DNA of 64,000 bases. Source: Rhodobacteraceae bacterium CCMM004 (GTDB taxonomy: Bacteria > Pseudomonadota > Alphaproteobacteria > Rhodobacterales > Rhodobacteraceae). The position numbers and the translations under genes were made by a program. Shown in pieces: positions 35,590-45,175 of this stretch; positions within the stretch are counted from its first letter, which is position 1; the number at the start of each line of letters is the position of its first letter. The notes beneath the pieces are model-generated. The model was not told the origin of the DNA, did not search any database, and was given only the letters and a program-made list of their open reading frames with translations. The stretch lies in NCBI GenBank assembly GCA_004005435.1, contig RZWH01000009.1, positions 22,074 through 86,073 on the forward strand, read 5' to 3'.

Positions 35590-36942
35590 TCAGAGGGTCA
35601 GAACCTCGGCAATCGCCGCCACCAGCGCGTCGATCTCGTCCTTGCGGGTCACCGCTGATACGCAGCCCGCGAGACCGGTGGTGAGGACGAAGCCACGGTT
35701 GAGCAGGGCGAGCGAGGCCAGCGCCTCCCACTCCTTGTCGGCCACGGCAGCGTCGGCGTAGTCGCGGATCGGGCCGGCCGCCGCCGTCAGCTTGAACAGC
35801 GAGCCCGCGCCGGTGACGGTGAGCGGCAGACCCGCGGTCGCGGCGGACAGGCGCCGCCGCACGGTCGCGCCCATGGCGTTCATCGCGGCAAAGGTCTCGG
35901 GCGTCAGCCGCGTCAGCGTTGCCAGTCCCGCAGCAGCCGTGGTGGGATTGCCGTTGTAAGTGCCCGCATGGGCGACGCGGTCGGGCCGGTCGGGCGCCGA
36001 CAGATCCAGGATGTCGGCCCGCCCCGCAACGGCGCCACCGGGAAAGCCCCCGGCGATGACCTTGCCCAGAGTGACCAGGTCGGGGACGACGCCCAGCGTC
36101 CCCTGGGCGCCGCGATAGCCCAAGCGGAACGCGATGACCTCGTCGAAGATCAGCGCCGCACCGTGCCGGTCGCAGAGCCGCCGTGCCGCGGTCAGGAACG
36201 CGGGCTCCGGCAGGATCAGCCCCATGCGGTTCGCCACGGGCTCGATCAGCAGGGCGGCGATCTGGCCGCCGCGGTCGGCGAACGCCCGCTCCAGCGTCTC
36301 GGGGTCGTTGAAGGGCACGACGCCGACGCGGCCCGCGTGCCCGGCCAGACCGGCGGTATCGGCCACAGGCGCCGATCCCACGGCCGCCTCCGGGGCGATC
36401 GACCAGCTCACGTCGTCGTAGGAGCCGTGATAGCTGCCCTCGCATTTCAGGATCAGCGACCGGCCCGTCGCAGCCCTGGCCAGGCGGACGGCCATCATCA
36501 CCGCCTCGCTCCCCGAGTTTGTGAACCGCACCCGTTCGGCGCAGGGGAGGCGCCCGATCAGGAGATCTGCGAGGGCCAGTTCGGTCTCGGTGGGTCCGAA
36601 ATACGCCGACCCCCGCGCCACCTGCGCGGTCGCGGCGGCCACCACTTCGGGCGCCGCATGGCCCAGAGGCAGCGCCGTGGCGTTGAACCAGAAGTCGGTG
36701 AGCCTCTGCCCGTCCGCGTCGATCAGCCGCGTGCCCAGGGCTTCGACGATGAAGGGCGTGTAAGGCGTGCGATAGATCGCGTCGCGGGTGAACCCGCCCG
36801 GAAACGCCTCGGACGCGCGGGCAAAGAGTGCGGCCGACCGGGGCGTTCGGCGGCGATACTCGGCCAGGATGTCGTCGTGCCGTGCCTTGAGCGCGGCATA
36901 GAACCCGCCGTCGGCGGTCGTCGGCGCGGGGCGGTCGGTCAT
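35590..36942 (-). CDS. Class-III aminotransferase (glutamate-1-semialdehyde aminomutase-like)
   Basis: 450 residues, fold-type I PLP enzyme. Lys294 (TLGKVIAGGFPGGA) is the cofactor lysine and Asp267 (LIFDEVIAFRLG) pairs with the pyridine nitrogen; TNSGSEAVMMAVRLARAATG and CEGSYHGSYDD resemble GSA aminomutases. The surroundings suggest a catabolic transaminase for an amine or amino acid with a distal amino group rather than haem synthesis. It follows the dehydrogenase operon by 73 bases on the same strand. The frame is open further upstream, but MTDRPAPTTADGG at 36942 gives the usual family N-terminus. Confidence 0.87.
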   Translation of the reverse strand: MTDRPAPTTADGGFYAALKARHDDILAEYRRRTPRSAALFARASEAFPGGFTRDAIYRTPYTPFIVEALGTRLIDADGQRLTDFWFNATALPLGHAAPEVVAAATAQVARGSAYFGPTETELALADLLIGRLPCAERVRFTNSGSEAVMMAVRLARAATGRSLILKCEGSYHGSYDDVSWSIAPEAAVGSAPVADTAGLAGHAGRVGVVPFNDPETLERAFADRGGQIAALLIEPVANRMGLILPEPAFLTAARRLCDRHGAALIFDEVIAFRLGYRGAQGTLGVVPDLVTLGKVIAGGFPGGAVAGRADILDLSAPDRPDRVAHAGTYNGNPTTAAAGLATLTRLTPETFAAMNAMGATVRRRLSAATAGLPLTVTGAGSLFKLTAAAGPIRDYADAAVADKEWEALASLALLNRGFVLTTGLAGCVSAVTRKDEIDALVAAIAEVLTL

Positions 36943-37015
36943 GCGGTTCTGCGGCGCGGGCACCAGGGATCCTCCGGCGCCGATGGTCGTGCATCGGGGC
37001 CGTCGCTGGCAAGGG

Positions 37016-38161
37016 TCATGCGCCGTCGGGCGCGACCAGCCGCGCAGGATCGAAGAGCGGCATCTCTGGCGCGCGGCCCAGGATGCGGTCGGCCAGGAGT
37101 TGCGCGATGTAGGGCCCAATGGTGAAGCCGCCCCGCACGCAGGCCAGGACATAGGCGTCGTCCCGCCCCGGCACCGGTCCAGCGAGGGGCAGGCCGTCTG
37201 GCGCGCTGCCCTCCAGCCCCGCCCAGGCCCGCACCACCCGCGCGCCCCGCAGCGCCGGCACGGCATGGGCGGCCAGGCGCAGGTTACCGACCAGGTTCTC
37301 GGGCAGGATGTCGTGGGCGCCGGTCTCGGGGTCGCCGCGCCCCTGCCAACCCCCGCCGATCAGGACGGTGCCGTTCGCCGCCTGCTTGAGCGTCAGAAGG
37401 CCCGTGGCGGCGCCGATCACCCGGCGGACGGTCTGAGGCATCCGCTCGGTCACCGCGACCTGGTTGACCCGGCAGGTCACCGGGATGTCCACGCCGTATG
37501 CTTGAGACAGCAGCGCCTCGGTCCAGGCGCCGCCGCAGATCGCCACCCGGGCGGCGCGCAGGGTGCCGCGGTCGGTCACGATGTCGGTCCCGCTCCCGCC
37601 GGGCACGATGCGGTCCACGGCGCAGTGCTCGTGGACCCGCACGCCCGCGGCCGCCAGCGCCCGCCGCATCGCCCGGCCGAGCAGATAGCTTCCGGCGTAG
37701 CCGTCGACGGGGCAGAAGCTCGCCAGCACCGGCGCCGCGGACAGGCCCGGCTCCAACTCCCGCGCGCGGTTCGGTCCCACGATCTCGATGGGCGCGCCGC
37801 GGTCGGCCCGCGCCGTCATGCGGGTCGTCAGCGTCTCGGCCTCGTCGTCGGTGAAGGCCAGGGCCAGCCCCCCAACCTCGCGAAACCCCAGATCGTCGCC
37901 CAGCCAGTCGCCCGCCGTGCGCCACAGGTCGAGGCCGCGGAGGGCGTAGGGGATCAGCTCCTCGCGCTTGATCTGCACCGAAAGCGTGCCGGCGTTGACC
38001 CCCGACGCGGCCATGCACAGCCCCTGGCGATCCACGAGCACCACGCGCTGACCGGCCCGCGCCAGCCGGTGCGCAACGACGCAGCCCATGATTCCGCCGC
38101 CCACGACGGCGGTGTCGGCCGGACTGTCGAGCGACTGGGTCTGCGAGACGGCGGCGGTCAT
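37016..38161 (-). CDS. FAD-dependent amino-acid dehydrogenase, DAO-family catalytic subunit (HcnC/OoxB-like)
   Basis: 381 residues. FAD site TAVVGGGIMGCVVAHRLARA near residue 17, ASGVNAGTLSVQIK, and a C-terminal GCVRGGFTIG-like element (ACVRGGFTIGPYIAQLLADR). It oxidises the C-N bond of an amino acid or N-substituted amino acid. It overlaps the flavoprotein gene upstream by four bases, and that gene overlaps the ferredoxin-like gene by four. The three-part set matches hydrogen cyanide synthase HcnABC, octopine/nopaline oxidases and D-hydroxyproline dehydrogenase. Confidence 0.88.
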   Translation of the reverse strand: MTAAVSQTQSLDSPADTAVVGGGIMGCVVAHRLARAGQRVVLVDRQGLCMAASGVNAGTLSVQIKREELIPYALRGLDLWRTAGDWLGDDLGFREVGGLALAFTDDEAETLTTRMTARADRGAPIEIVGPNRARELEPGLSAAPVLASFCPVDGYAGSYLLGRAMRRALAAAGVRVHEHCAVDRIVPGGSGTDIVTDRGTLRAARVAICGGAWTEALLSQAYGVDIPVTCRVNQVAVTERMPQTVRRVIGAATGLLTLKQAANGTVLIGGGWQGRGDPETGAHDILPENLVGNLRLAAHAVPALRGARVVRAWAGLEGSAPDGLPLAGPVPGRDDAYVLACVRGGFTIGPYIAQLLADRILGRAPEMPLFDPARLVAPDGA

Positions 38162-39573
38162 CGCGGCTCGAACGTCGGTTTGGGGATGTCGGCATAGCCG
38201 AAGTCGCCCAGCAGCGTCTCCATCGGCACCGGCCGCAGCGGCGGGCGGACGGTCCAGCGCCCCACCGCGCCGCGGTCGACGCCGTGGCACGCGGCAAGGA
38301 TCCCCGCCGCGACCTCGCCGCAGAGGCGGCCCTGGCAGGGACCCATGCCGCAGCGGGTGGCCGACTTGAGTTGGTTGACGTCGCGCGCGCCGGCGGCTGC
38401 GGCGGCCTCGATGGCGGCGCGGTCCACGTCCTCGCAGCGGCAGACCACGGTGTCGCCGGTGACCTGGCCCAAGAGACCCGGGCGCGGCGCCATCGCCGCC
38501 GCGACGGCCCGACCGACCCGCGCCGCACGGTCGCGGGCGCGGCGGAGCGGGCGGGCGGCGCGGTGGAACGTGGCGTCGTCGAGCGCCCCGGCGTCGTGCG
38601 CCGCGGTCAGCCCGGCCAGGCGCCCGGCCTGGGCGGCGGCTTCCGCCCCAGCCAGGCCGGTGCCGTCCCCGGCGAGGTAGAGCCCCTCGACCGAACTGCG
38701 CTGCACGGCGTCGGTGACCGGCACGCGGCTGCCGCTGTCCGCATCGTCCCTCAGGGCTGCACCCAACGCCGCGGCGATGTCCGTGGCCGGGATCAGGCCG
38801 TGGCCCATCGCGACGGCGCTGGCGGTGACCGTCCGGTGACCGTCCGGGCGGGGCCGCCAGCCTGCGTCGACCGGCGCCAGGCGGACCGCGGCAACCCTGT
38901 CCTCCCCGGTGATCGACACGATCGTATGGCGGAACAGGATGGGCACTCGGGCGGCGCGGATCCGCGCCATCCAGCCCACCCCCTGGCGCAACAAGGCGGG
39001 CCGCGTCGCCAGCGCCGGGAGTCGTCGGAGCCAGTCTCCGGGCGCCGCGAGGTCCGCCACCGCGGCGACGGCGGCACCCGCGCCGACCAGTCCGGCGGCC
39101 ACGGCATAGACCAGCGGCCCGACCCCAGCGACCACCGTGGGACCGGCGGGATGCGTCCCGTGCGCCTTGAGCAGGATGGTCGCCGCGGCCAGGCCGATGA
39201 CGCCGGGCGTCGCCGCCCCCGGCACCGGCACGATCCGCTCCACCGTGCCGGTGGCCAGGACGAGGCGGGGCGCCGACAACCGCTCGGACCCGCCCGGCGA
39301 CAGGCACGACACGGAGAACCCCGGGGCCACATGCCAGACGCTCCGCCCCGGCAGATGCACGACCGCACTCGCCGCCAGACGCGCGCGCAGCGCCGCCCCC
39401 TCGGCGGTGCCGTTCAGCCCCGGATGCGCGGGTGCGCGGTGGACCTGACCCCCGGCGGCGGCGTTTTCGTCCACCAGCCCGACCTTCAGGCCGCGGCCCG
39501 CCGCCTCTAGCGCAGCGGCGGCCCCGGCGGGACCGGCACCGACGACCAGGAGGTCGAAGTCGCGCCCGCTCAC
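38158..39573 (-). CDS. FAD/[2Fe-2S] dehydrogenase subunit (HcnB/OoxA-like)
   Basis: 471 residues. An N-terminal FAD site (LLVVGAGPAGAAAALEAAGR) and a second dinucleotide region (VVAGVGPLVYAVAAGL), then a BFD-type [2Fe-2S] domain with Cys378, Cys380, Cys408 and Cys413 (VCRCEDVD, CGMGPCQGRLC). It relays electrons from the DAO-type subunit. It starts with GTG at 39573, overlapping the preceding stop by four bases. Confidence 0.88.
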   Translation of the reverse strand: MSGRDFDLLVVGAGPAGAAAALEAAGRGLKVGLVDENAAAGGQVHRAPAHPGLNGTAEGAALRARLAASAVVHLPGRSVWHVAPGFSVSCLSPGGSERLSAPRLVLATGTVERIVPVPGAATPGVIGLAAATILLKAHGTHPAGPTVVAGVGPLVYAVAAGLVGAGAAVAAVADLAAPGDWLRRLPALATRPALLRQGVGWMARIRAARVPILFRHTIVSITGEDRVAAVRLAPVDAGWRPRPDGHRTVTASAVAMGHGLIPATDIAAALGAALRDDADSGSRVPVTDAVQRSSVEGLYLAGDGTGLAGAEAAAQAGRLAGLTAAHDAGALDDATFHRAARPLRRARDRAARVGRAVAAAMAPRPGLLGQVTGDTVVCRCEDVDRAAIEAAAAAGARDVNQLKSATRCGMGPCQGRLCGEVAAGILAACHGVDRGAVGRWTVRPPLRPVPMETLLGDFGYADIPKPTFEPR

Positions 39574-39872
39574 GGACCCCCCCCGTCGGTCAGCCACACC
39601 TCCATCCCGTCGCGCACGGCCACCAGGCACGTCGGGCGCCGCCGTCCGTCGACCAGGGCGACGCATTGCTGGCACGTGCCCATCAGGCACACCAGGCCGC
39701 GCGGCCGCCCAGCGGGCGACACGCCCAGCGCCAGGCGGCCGGACGCGGCGAGGGCGGTGGCCAGGCACTCCCCCGCCACCGCCGAGACCGCCACGCCGTC
39801 CACGACAAGGACACAGCGGGGCGCGACATCGAGCGCGGGTGCGCGCACCCAGAGCGGGCCGTCAGCGGACAT
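39570..39872 (-). CDS. [2Fe-2S] Fer2_4-type small dehydrogenase subunit (HcnA-like)
   Basis: 100 residues with four cysteines, Cys62, Cys67, Cys70 and Cys82 (CLMGTCQQCVALVDG, PTC), the pattern of the Fer2_4 ferredoxin domain in HcnA and sarcosine/opine dehydrogenases. It is the first gene of the minus-strand dehydrogenase operon and is divergent from the GntR gene; the 148-base gap contains no full copy of the 15-base operator. Confidence 0.85.
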   Translation of the reverse strand: MSADGPLWVRAPALDVAPRCVLVVDGVAVSAVAGECLATALAASGRLALGVSPAGRPRGLVCLMGTCQQCVALVDGRRRPTCLVAVRDGMEVWLTDGGGP

Positions 39873-40020
39873 CGGAGCGGCCGCGTGGAGGCTGACCCGG
39901 CCGCGCGGGGGACGCGTCGACGGCCTCTGCCCGGGCGGTTATCGGTGCGCCAGCTTGGCCTGGGCCGCTTTTTTTGCCATTAGAGCGGGAGCCGGAGTGC
40001 GAACGGCGCGGGAGGACGGT

Positions 40021-40746
40021 ATGGGCGGCAAGCCGACGGGCAAGAGCGGGACGGCGCGATCCGCCAGGGACGATGCGGCGTTCTCGGGTCAGGCGCCGAT
40101 CAAGCGCCAGGTCCTGTCCGTCCAGGTCTCGGAGATGATCGTGCAGGGCCTGGTCGACGGGCGGCTCAAGCCCGGTCAGCGGCTGGTCGAGACCGACATC
40201 GCCGATGCTCTGGGCGTCAGCCGCTCGCCGATCCGCGAGGCGTTGTCGGAGCTGACCCAACTCGGCGTCGTGACCCGCGAGCCCGGCCGCGGCTGCCGCA
40301 TCCGCGAATGGTCGCGCGCGGATCTCGAAGACATGTTCGGCGTGCGCGGAGTGCTGGAGGGCTATGCCGCGGAACTGGCCGCCCAGAACATGACCCCCGC
40401 CGTCCAAAGCGCGTTTCAGAAGATCATCGCGCGGATGCACACCGCGGCGGCGCGCGACGACTATGTGGGGATGATCGACCTGGATCTGGAGTTTCACGAG
40501 TTGCTCTGGTCGCTGTCGGGCAACCGTCTCCTGCAATCGGTGCTGGAGGGTCTCAGCCAGCAGTTCCGCCTTTTCCTGACCATGAACTGGCGGTTCCACG
40601 GCGGGTTGAAGGACGTCCCAGGCAATCACGAGCGTCTCCTCGACGGGATCATCAGCGGCGAGCCCGCACAGGTGCGCACGGCCATGGACGAGCATGTCGT
40701 CGTGATGCAGATGATGACCACCCCCCGCGAGACCTCCGGTCCCTGA
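40021..40746 (+). CDS. GntR-family regulator (FCD subgroup) of the 34.6-50.8 kb regulon
   Basis: 241 residues: a winged helix at about 30-105 (LVETDIADALGVSRSPIREA, TREPGRGCRIREW) and an FCD domain with metal-site residues in DLDLEFHELLWSLSGN, NHERLLDGI and the final DEHVVVMQM. GGGAGGACGGT precedes the ATG at 40021; the open frame upstream is not regulator-like. It is the only regulator between the four TGTCGACAGTATACA sites, so it is the natural candidate to bind them. The effector is presumably a pathway intermediate. Confidence 0.88.
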   Translation: MGGKPTGKSGTARSARDDAAFSGQAPIKRQVLSVQVSEMIVQGLVDGRLKPGQRLVETDIADALGVSRSPIREALSELTQLGVVTREPGRGCRIREWSRADLEDMFGVRGVLEGYAAELAAQNMTPAVQSAFQKIIARMHTAAARDDYVGMIDLDLEFHELLWSLSGNRLLQSVLEGLSQQFRLFLTMNWRFHGGLKDVPGNHERLLDGIISGEPAQVRTAMDEHVVVMQMMTTPRETSGP

Positions 40747-40769
40747 GACCCGGCTGCGCAGCTGCGGAC

Positions 40770-41897
40770 TCAGTCCCCGCCCGGCGTCCATCTGAACCGC
40801 TCGACGGTGTCGCGGTCGAGCTCGATGCCCAGGCCGGGGCCCGTGGGGACCTGCACGTGGCCGTCGACCTGACGGATCGGCGCGACCAGGAGGTCGGTCT
40901 TGAGCGGATTGTCGGTGGCATTGAACTCCAGGTAGTGCGGCCGCTTGAAGCTGGCCAGGCAATGGGCGGTGGCGGCGACCAGGATGTCGCTGGCCCAGCA
41001 ATGCGGAATCACCTCGACGCCCCGGGCCTCGGCCAATGCGGCGATGCGCATGGTTTCTGTGATCCCGCCGCAGCGGGCGACATCGGGTTGGATGATGCGC
41101 AACCCGCCACGCTCCATCAGATCGCGGAAGCCGTGGCGCGTCGTTTCCTTCTCGCCGGTGGCGATGGGGGTGCGCGAGCGGTCGGTCAGCCGGGCAAAGC
41201 CGTCCAGGTCGTCGGGCGATAGGGGCTCTTCGAGGAACGCGACGCCATGCTCGGCCAGCGCGTCGCCCAGCCACAGCGCGTCCTCCAAGGGGACGGGCGT
41301 GCCCATGTCGATCATGATGTCCGGCCCGTCGCCGAGCGCCTCGCGCACCGCGGCCACCCATTTGACGTCGCTGCGCACGTCGTTGCCCAGCTTGCCCCAG
41401 CCGAACTTCATCGCGGTGAAGCCCGCATCGCGGTGCCGCTGGGCGAGGTCCAGGATCGCCGGCACGTCCTTGGGCGTCAGGTCCGAGGCGTAGCAGCGCA
41501 GCCGCTCGGTCGTCGCCCCGCCCAAGAGCGCATGGACGGGCTGCTCGCAGGATTTGCCCAGGATGTCCCAGAGCGCCATGTCGATGGCGCTGATCGCGTG
41601 GACGACGACGCCGCGGCGTCCGTAAGTGCAGCTGTGGTGATACATCTTCTCCCACAGGGCGGTGACGCGGGTGGGGTCTTCGCCGATGAGCATCTGGCGC
41701 AAGCCCTGGCCGGTGAGCTGCGAGACCGGCGCGTCGATGACCGCCTTGAGCACCAGGGGCACCGTATGCGCCTCGCCCAGCCCGGTGATGCCCGCGTCGG
41801 TGTGGACCTCGACGATCAGCGTGTCCTGCAATCCATCGCCGTTCGGATGGACCTCCGGCAGACGGAGAATGGTGGTCTGAATATCGGTGATCTTCAT
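40770..41897 (-). CDS. Mandelate-racemase/muconate-lactonizing enolase-superfamily enzyme
   Basis: 375 residues. Metal ligands Asp197, Glu223 and Glu249 (IMIDMGT, FLEEPL, ATGEKETT); the Asp272-His299 dyad (IIQPDVARCGG, IPHCWASD) places it in the mandelate-racemase/acid-sugar-dehydratase subgroup; Lys164 (TAMKFGWG) lies at the opposite catalytic face. Such enzymes take a proton from carbon 2 of a carboxylate and either racemise it or eliminate water. The start at 41897 was chosen because the in-frame TTG at 41933 lies in the operator. It ends 24 bases from the convergent gntR gene. Confidence 0.88.
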   Translation of the reverse strand: MKITDIQTTILRLPEVHPNGDGLQDTLIVEVHTDAGITGLGEAHTVPLVLKAVIDAPVSQLTGQGLRQMLIGEDPTRVTALWEKMYHHSCTYGRRGVVVHAISAIDMALWDILGKSCEQPVHALLGGATTERLRCYASDLTPKDVPAILDLAQRHRDAGFTAMKFGWGKLGNDVRSDVKWVAAVREALGDGPDIMIDMGTPVPLEDALWLGDALAEHGVAFLEEPLSPDDLDGFARLTDRSRTPIATGEKETTRHGFRDLMERGGLRIIQPDVARCGGITETMRIAALAEARGVEVIPHCWASDILVAATAHCLASFKRPHYLEFNATDNPLKTDLLVAPIRQVDGHVQVPTGPGLGIELDRDTVERFRWTPGGD

Positions 41898-41917
41898 CCG
41901 GTCACGCACGCCATTTT

Positions 41918-41932
41918 TGTCGACAGTATACA
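41918..41932. promoter_or_regulatory. GntR regulon operator 2
   Basis: TGTCGACAGTATACA, 20 bases upstream of the enolase-superfamily start codon. Confidence 0.78.
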
Positions 41933-42042
41933 ATATAGAGGTCTTTGCAAGAGCATGATGATGGGCGTGCGGGAACGAGAGCCGTCGCGGCGAACCGGAA
42001 ATCCTGTTTGAATATCAGGCGCCTGGTATCGACCTCGGTGGG

Positions 42043-43284
42043 CTAGACGGCCTTGATGCGCGCCAGGTCGTCCCGGTGCCGCAGCGCAAAGACCACCAGA
42101 GCGACGGCGCCCAAGGTGGCTCCCGTCGCCAGGGCCACCGACAGGCCCACGACCTCGGACGCCACGCCGATGCCCAGCGCGCCGAACGCGCTGCCGCCTC
42201 GGACCAGGAGGCTGTAGAACCCCATCGCCCGGCCGCGCATGTCGTCCCGCACCGTCAGTTGCAGGAGCGTCTGGAGGCCGGACGCGCGGATCACCTGGCA
42301 CACGCCGATGCAGCCCATGAGCGCCAGAGCCAGCGGCAGACTGCGGTTCGCGGCGAGGACCACGATCAGGGCCATGAGGGCGAGCAGCGCCGCGCCCACC
42401 ACAGTCTTCAGCGCCCCGCGGGGGCTGAACGCGGCCAGCCATAGGCCGCCGATCACCGCGCCCGCGCCCATCGCCGCCGTCATAGTGCCCACGGCAGCGG
42501 TGCCGCCGTCGAAGAACAGAGCGGCCACAGCAGGCACCATGTCGACCAGAGGGTGCGCCGAGACGGCGAAGGTCAGATGCACCGCCAGGATCGCGAACAC
42601 CGGCGGCGTCGCCCGGACATAGCGGATCCCGGCGCGCATATCGTCCCAGAGGCTCGCCGCCCTGGGGGTCGGGGGCGCGCTCGGGCGCCGTCGGGGCAGG
42701 CGCAGGAGCGCCCAGATCAGACCCGCCTGGCCCGCGGCCGCCACCGCATAGACCGGCGCGAACCCCGCCGTCGCGGCCAAGGCCGCGGCCAGCGCCGGCC
42801 CCACGAACGTCGCGGTGTGAAAACTCAGGGAATTGATCGAGATCGCGGTGCCCAGATGCCGCCGCGGCACGAGGTCCCAGACGATCGCCGACGCGGCGGG
42901 GTTCGACACGGCCTGCAAGATGCCGACGGCGAGCGCCAGGGCGGCGAGCGCCCAGATCGACAGGAGCCCCAGGAGCAGCAGCGCGACCGTGGCGAGGTTC
43001 GCCGCGGCCAACCCCGCCTTGCCCCAGAGAAGCACATGGCGCGGTGTCGCGCGGTCCGACCAGGCGCCGCCCAAGAGGCCGAAGAACAGCGCCGGCACCA
43101 GCCGCAGGAACGCCACGACCCCCAGCCAGGCGGTCGACTGCGTCATCTCCCACGCCAGCCACCCGGTGGCCAGCCGCTCCATCCACACACCCACGGCCGC
43201 GCCCACCCGCATGGCCAGGAACGGCCCGTAGTGGGGCAGGCGCAGAACCTCGGCGACGTCCGCCAGTCTGCCGGAGCGGCTCAA
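42043..43284 (-). CDS. MFS transporter (enterobactin-exporter-like group)
   Basis: 413 residues with about 12 membrane segments and the early loop GLLGGAWSDRATPRHVLLWG, matching the MFS motif between segments 2 and 3. The likely start is TTG at 43284, sharing two bases with the stop of the dehydrogenase gene (TTGA), which implies coupled translation; the next ATG (43212) would cut into the first membrane segment. It is the last gene of the transporter operon and could export a product or toxic intermediate, or add an uptake route. Confidence 0.78.
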   Translation of the reverse strand: MSRSGRLADVAEVLRLPHYGPFLAMRVGAAVGVWMERLATGWLAWEMTQSTAWLGVVAFLRLVPALFFGLLGGAWSDRATPRHVLLWGKAGLAAANLATVALLLLGLLSIWALAALALAVGILQAVSNPAASAIVWDLVPRRHLGTAISINSLSFHTATFVGPALAAALAATAGFAPVYAVAAAGQAGLIWALLRLPRRRPSAPPTPRAASLWDDMRAGIRYVRATPPVFAILAVHLTFAVSAHPLVDMVPAVAALFFDGGTAAVGTMTAAMGAGAVIGGLWLAAFSPRGALKTVVGAALLALMALIVVLAANRSLPLALALMGCIGVCQVIRASGLQTLLQLTVRDDMRGRAMGFYSLLVRGGSAFGALGIGVASEVVGLSVALATGATLGAVALVVFALRHRDDLARIKAV

Positions 43285-44258
43285 TAGCCACGGTCGGGAT
43301 CGACGGTGTTGAACAGGGGATGTCCCGCCATCCAGTTCTCCAGGTTGTCGCAGAACATCTCGGTCACCCGGCGTTTCCAGTCGGCGGGATCGCCGGTGAT
43401 GTGCGGCAGGATCGTCACCCCCGGTGCGGACCAGAGCGGATCCTCCGCCGGCAGCGGTTCGGTCGCGAACACGTCGAGCGTGGCGCCCGACAGGTGCCCG
43501 GCGCGCAGCGCCGCCAGCAGAGCGGTCTCGTCGACGATGCCGCCGCGGCCGGTGTTGATCAGGTAGGCGCCCGGCTTCATCGCCGCGATGGCGCGTTCGC
43601 CGATCAGACCGCGGTTGCCCTCGGTCATGGGCAGCACGACCGACACATAGTCCGCGCGGCCCAGCGCCGCGTGCAGCGCGTCGGCGCCCACCACCTCGTC
43701 TGCGTGGTCGGAGGGCTCGGGGCGGGTGCGCACGCCGATGACGTGGAGGCCCAGGGCCCGCGCCACGCGCCCGATCTCGCCGCCGATGCGGCCGAAGCCC
43801 ACGATGGCCAGGGTCTGTCCCCGCACCGAGTGAAAGCGGCCCTTCTCCCACACCTGCTCGCCCTGGCGCCGGGCGTAGACCGGCAGGCCCAGGCGGTGGT
43901 TCAGGATCGCCCAGGCCGTGTATTGCGCCATCAGCTCGCCATGGACGCCCGAGGCATTGGTCACGGTGACCTGCGCGGCGTCCCAGGGCACCAGGTGGTC
44001 GACGCCCGCGCCGGAGTTCTGCACCCACGCGACCGACGGCGCGGCGAAGAGCGCGTCGCGCGGGAACGGCCGCCGCCCGATCTTGAAGGCGTAGACGATC
44101 TGGGGCCTCACGGCCTCTAGGGCGCCTGCGAGAGCGCCGTAGTCCGTGCAGACGTGAACCTCGGCCCCGGGCACCCGGGCGGCGATGACCGGCGTGACTT
44201 GGTCGGGCTCTGGCGCGACGACCAGGATGCGGGGACGGGATCGGTCGGAGGGGCGCAT
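43281..44258 (-). CDS. D-2-hydroxyacid dehydrogenase family protein
   Basis: 325 residues. NAD(P)-binding motif IVGFGRIGGEIGRVARALG, catalytic Arg in INTGRGGIVDE, Glu in FATEPLPAEDPLW and His in ILPHITGDP. It interconverts a D-2-hydroxy acid and a 2-oxo acid. The gene lies 11 bases after the permease gene, unusual for a housekeeping dehydrogenase, and suggests a 2-oxo or 2-hydroxy acid arises from the imported compound. Confidence 0.9.
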   Translation of the reverse strand: MRPSDRSRPRILVVAPEPDQVTPVIAARVPGAEVHVCTDYGALAGALEAVRPQIVYAFKIGRRPFPRDALFAAPSVAWVQNSGAGVDHLVPWDAAQVTVTNASGVHGELMAQYTAWAILNHRLGLPVYARRQGEQVWEKGRFHSVRGQTLAIVGFGRIGGEIGRVARALGLHVIGVRTRPEPSDHADEVVGADALHAALGRADYVSVVLPMTEGNRGLIGERAIAAMKPGAYLINTGRGGIVDETALLAALRAGHLSGATLDVFATEPLPAEDPLWSAPGVTILPHITGDPADWKRRVTEMFCDNLENWMAGHPLFNTVDPDRGY

Positions 44259-44269
44259 GTGGACCTCAG

Positions 44270-45175
44270 CTACAGAAGTTTCCGCGAGCGGGGATCGAGC
44301 AGATCGCGCAATCCGTCGCCCAGGATGTTGAGGTTCAGGACCAGCAGAAAGATCGCCAGCCCCGGAAAGGTCGTGATCCACGGCGCGTCGAGCAGATAGT
44401 TGCGGCCCTCGGCCAGGATCACACCCCAACTGGCCGTGCCTGGCGGCAGGCCCACGCCGAGGAATGTCAGGCTCGCCTCCGAAATCACCGCATAGGCAAA
44501 GATGAACGTCCCCTGCACGACCACCGGCCCCAGCGTGTTGGGCAGGATGTGCCGGACCGCCACGCGTAGCGTTCCGCCGCCCAGGGCCTCGGCCGCCAGC
44601 ACGAACTCCTGATTGCGCAGCGCCAGGGTGCAGGCATGGACCACGCGCGCGACCCGCGGGACGTAGACGAAGGTGAGGGCGATGATCACATTGGTCAGGC
44701 TGGAGCCCAGCGCGGCGATCAGCGCGAGGGCAAAGACGATCTCGGGGAACGCCATGACCCCGTCGATGATCCGCATCAAGAAGTTGCCGAAGCGGCGGCT
44801 GTAGCCGCCAAAGAGGCCGATGGCGATGCCGATCAGCGAGGACAGCACCACGACCGAGGCGCCGACGATCACCGACACCCGCGCGCCGTAGAGCATCCGG
44901 GAGAAGATGTCGCGCCCCAGGTGGTCGGTGCCCAGGAGATGCCCGCCGGTCAGGCTGGGCGGCTCCAGCCGGTCGCGGATGGCGATGAAGCCGGGATCGT
45001 AGGGCGCGATCAGGGGCGCCAGCAACCCCGCCGCGACCACCAGCGCGAAGAGGCCGAAGCCGATGGCGTTGGCGGGCTTGCGCAGCCAGCTCGCGCCGAT
45101 GCCCCGCGCGGTGGCGGCGCGGGCCCCACCGGCGTCGTCGGCGCCGGTGCCGGCGTTGGGGGGCGTCTCACTCAT
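44270..45175 (-). CDS. Dipeptide-type ABC permease (DppC family)
   Basis: 301 residues. GGHLLGTDHLGRDIFSRML and the EAA-loop VLAAEALGGGTLRVAVRHIL followed by PNTLGPVVVQGT identify DppC. The ATG at 45175 overlaps the DppB-type gene by eight bases; an upstream ATG at 45202 is less likely. Confidence 0.9.
   Translation of the reverse strand: MSETPPNAGTGADDAGGARAATARGIGASWLRKPANAIGFGLFALVVAAGLLAPLIAPYDPGFIAIRDRLEPPSLTGGHLLGTDHLGRDIFSRMLYGARVSVIVGASVVVLSSLIGIAIGLFGGYSRRFGNFLMRIIDGVMAFPEIVFALALIAALGSSLTNVIIALTFVYVPRVARVVHACTLALRNQEFVLAAEALGGGTLRVAVRHILPNTLGPVVVQGTFIFAYAVISEASLTFLGVGLPPGTASWGVILAEGRNYLLDAPWITTFPGLAIFLLVLNLNILGDGLRDLLDPRSRKLL

Noticed and set aside
41898..41933. In-frame TTG start for the enolase-superfamily gene
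   Set aside because: The extra codons are the GntR operator itself; MKITDIQTTILRL at 41897 is the usual family N-terminus.
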